Part shown: piece by piece, positions 61,501 to 64,000 of the stretch
Numbering within the stretch: the first letter of the stretch is position 1
Layout: each line of letters opens with the position of its first letter
Origin: Rhynochetos jubatus
Taxonomy: Eukaryota > Chordata > Aves > Eurypygiformes > Rhynochetidae
Length of the DNA stretch: 64,000 nucleotides
Direction: 5' to 3'
Assembly (NCBI GenBank): GCA_027574665.1
Contig: CM050648.1
Coordinates: 49,815,200 to 49,879,199 of the forward strand
Notes under the pieces: model-generated
What the model saw: the letters and a program-made list of their open reading frames with translations, nothing else
Databases searched by the model: none
Told to the model about the DNA's origin: nothing
Made by a program: the position numbers and the translations under genes

Positions 61501-63508
61501 GGCTTCAGTATACGATGAGCTTCTGTCTCTCATTTAGCACACCCACCCACTGCCTAATTTCAGAAAGGGCCTGATGGATGGTTTCAAGGACTGTTCAAGA
61601 AATATTTGACAGGTACCTGCTCTCTATCATAGATTGCTGCTGGTTTAATAACCACTACATTTCCCGATTGTTTGGCTACTTTAGTCTCTAAGCAACCTTC
61701 TTCGTAGGAAATGCAGTCTGTACTGATACATGGACAAGTTACGTGCAGTCTTTAGGATCTCTCAGGTGCTCAGAAAATGCCACTGGTGTGAGCAGAAGCC
61801 CCATGCCCACTGCCAGAGCACCTTGAGAACTCAGGGCTTGTCATCTTCAGGAAGAAACTGACAACTTCTCTTCCTCTGGTGGACAATGAAAATGAAAAGA
61901 TCTAAAGTATCTTATAAAACAATGTTTCACAAATTGGCTTAACTGAGATGTGCCATTCAGATTTGAGCTATTTTGTTAAATTATCAAACAGAGAAAAAAG
62001 TGTCTTGACCAAAAAAAAAAAAAAAGTAACATACCATTCAAAAAAAGTTTAATGGAATATTTCAGTTATTCTTTCCAAACAACATTTCACTGAAATCTAC
62101 ACACTGCTGAAAGTGTTTGCTCTTTTTTTCAACTGACATTTTTTCCTTCTAAAAATGTCCAGCCAAAAGTTTTCTTCTCATGTATCAGTGTTGCAGTAGG
62201 AATACTTGTAACTGTGGTTTAAATTTATGTGAGATGTTTTTAGTCTGACTCTTCAACCCACTTAGATGAAGGCAGACTCTTGTATAATTTGAAACATTCC
62301 ACAGTGTTTATCTCTAGGTCTGTGAAATTAATTAGAAGGACAGTTTTAAAATATTGCTACATGAGTTATGTTGCTCCTAGAAATTCCTGCATTTTCTCAG
62401 AATAGGTTAATTGTTTCTTGTCACCTCCCACGTAATATTAAATTATGTGAAGCTAGTTAGGCACAAAAAATGTGGATTTTGGTTTCATCTTGGGGTTTTA
62501 AAAAAGTTCATATAGTGAAGTGCAGAAAACACATAAGAGATGTAGCCTTTACCAATATCAGTTTTCTCAGCAGACTCCCTAACCTTGGACTTTGCATGTG
62601 GAGTTACTATAGCAAAGCTAGTAAGTAATACAAATGCTAACCATATATGGAGAGAAAATCTAGAAGGCAAACAGTACTTGGTATTGATGGTGTATCACAT
62701 GGATACTCTGAGACCTGCTTTTTCATAAAATAAGAGTATGTTTTCTGTTCCTGTGTGACAGTTATAATTTAGTGGGCAAAGTGACTTGGAACCTGCTGTG
62801 CTCTTTGCCGACTGCAGGTCCAAAGATGTGTCTAACCCATCATTACAGCACCTTGGAGCCACCACACCAGGGCTAGTATCTGTCCCAGTATGTTTAGGCA
62901 TGAACTTAATATAAAGCTGACAGATACACTCATTCATCCAGCTTCTTCATCCCATGGGCCATCACGTGGAAACAGTCTTGTAGCGGCCTTTCCTTCTCTT
63001 AAATTATAATTGTCTGTTCCTGATCAGTTTTGAGCAGTACTTACTTAGAATTTTTACTCATTACCTGAGACGGATAATAGCAGAAGATTTGCTGGCAATT
63101 GTATTCTGTTATTGGGGTTTATTGTTATTTTTTCATTGTTTCTTTTTGTTTGGTTGGTTTTGTCTCCCTGGGATTGTCCATGAGCAAAATTATCTGGGAA
63201 ACAAACCTCATCGTTTGGTTATGAAGCACCAATAAACCTGAACAGCATTTTTTTTTGTCTATGCTGAATAGCCTTTGCTATGTATCAGCCCAGTGCCATT
63301 ACAAATTCAAACCCTATATATATATTGTTCATGGCCCTTTGTGTCATCAGGAAATTAAAGTTTGCAGCTGGCCTCTTCATCTTAGTTAATCATGCGAACA
63401 CGAAATCCTTAAAGGTCCACGCAATGGTCCCTGCGGGGGCCCCACTCAGCACTTCTCTGCAGCGTGACATTGTTTTTCAGCTGTGTTTTTATCTTCTCCC
63501 CTCTTCTG
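58564..63508. other. Noncoding stretch, no gene recognised
   Basis: Frames up to 128 codons (60,691-61,077, -) are unrecognised and overlap frames on the opposite strand. A-runs are at 59,611-59,625 and 62,012-62,025. GGCCGTGTTAGTCCCAAAG at 60,256-60,274 faintly recalls a common sauropsid repeat word but cannot be extended. Confidence 0.5.
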
Positions 63509-63600
63509 TTCTGAGCTCCTGCTGCTTTTAGCTTCAGTAGCAGACTGTCATGTGGCACTTTATCACGGGCTGTCCAGAGCGCCACAGTAACCATGCCCCT
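63509..63600 (-). mobile_element. Possible ancient LINE reverse-transcriptase scrap
   Basis: On the - strand, 63,517-63,570 reads ARDKVPHDSLLLKLKAAG. LINEs of the CR1/L3/L2 group have AFDKVPHD followed by LLxKL at reverse-transcriptase motif A, and the nucleotide run GATAAAGTGCCACATGACAG also fits. The residues just before (VTVALWT) could be a decayed VDxVYLDFSK with two codons lost. No further reverse-transcriptase blocks can be followed on either side, so this may be a short survivor or a coincidence. Confidence 0.4.
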
Positions 63601-64000
63601 TCACCACGCACCGCAACCTGCTTGGGAGTTTAGGAGGTTGGAGATGAAGCCTCCCTGGTGCTCGCTGCCCTGTTATCCTGCCTTCAGCCCTGCCTCGGCA
63701 GCGGTGGGAAAAATCTCTGCCTTGTGCTGTGTCTCATGCAAGGGTGATGGTTTAAGGGCTTAGTTTCTTCCCCCTGCATTGTATGCTGTGGCTTCTTGTT
63801 TTCTAAGAACTCACTGAAATTATGACAATAAATCAAACATTTCCTTTCAGATGTCTTTTAACATCTAGCATGATCTCCTTCAGGTCCTGGATATGTCCTA
63901 GATTTTAGTTTCCTTAGGTAATTTCCTCCACTGACCTTAGTGACCCTGAAGAGGCTGACCTGTAGTTAACTTTGTCTTCCTTCTTAAGACTCAGTTTGAA
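63601..64000. other. Noncoding stretch
   Basis: Nothing recognised at the window end. The first 130 bases are GC-richer. Confidence 0.5.

Noticed and set aside
1..64000. CRISPR arrays, operons, phage or plasmid modules, tRNA and rRNA genes
   Set aside because: No regularly spaced direct repeats, no dense coding, no cloverleaf or rRNA sequence recognised; the window is vertebrate noncoding DNA.

Overview
The window looks like vertebrate nuclear DNA, most likely from a bird. It is AT-leaning, no open reading frame longer than about 210 codons was found, and simple repeats are scattered throughout. The only well-preserved mobile element is a 5'-truncated CR1 LINE with the 3' end typical of the family (an ATTCTATGATTC-type terminus). 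The rest of the recognisable interspersed DNA is old, heavily mutated amniote material: L3/CR1 pieces, MIR-like pieces and an L2-like tail. One recent CR1 in 64 kb and few other repeats fits an avian genome better than a crocodile or turtle. That species call is inference.

Layout. 1-10.3 kb is unique-looking noncoding DNA with small microsatellites (5.28, 7.83, 8.64 and 8.76 kb). 10.33-11.04 kb is an ancient L3/CR1 LINE piece on the + strand. 14.2-14.85 kb holds a MIR-like piece and an antisense CR1 3' piece. A run of 23 G lies at 15.32 kb. 19.4-19.8 kb is a TAAT-rich block with two palindromic E-boxes. 20.5-22.4 kb holds a palindromic amniote motif and an L2-like tail. 23.6-23.8 kb is a small CpG-rich patch. 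24.52-24.71 kb holds two strong inverted repeats. 25.98-26.23 kb is a (CCTTT)n array inside a long pyrimidine tract. 30.70-32.47 kb is the CR1 copy. 41.3-41.8 kb holds an L3/CR1 3' tail and a MIR-like SINE. 45.4-45.6 kb is another antisense CR1 piece. 63.5 kb is a possible LINE reverse-transcriptase scrap on the - strand. Everything else appears to be single-copy noncoding sequence.

I found no host protein-coding exon that I could defend, and no tRNA, rRNA or recognisable known small RNA. The window is probably intergenic or lies within a large intron; the sequence alone does not decide which. The only sequence with clear protein ancestry is LINE reverse transcriptase. It is dead in every copy, with stops, frameshifts, deletions and a changed active site. 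No multi-gene system was found. The most interesting unexplained feature is the long imperfect hairpin at 24,603-24,694, next to a second perfect 14-bp hairpin. It could be an old MITE, a structured RNA or a pre-miRNA-like hairpin.
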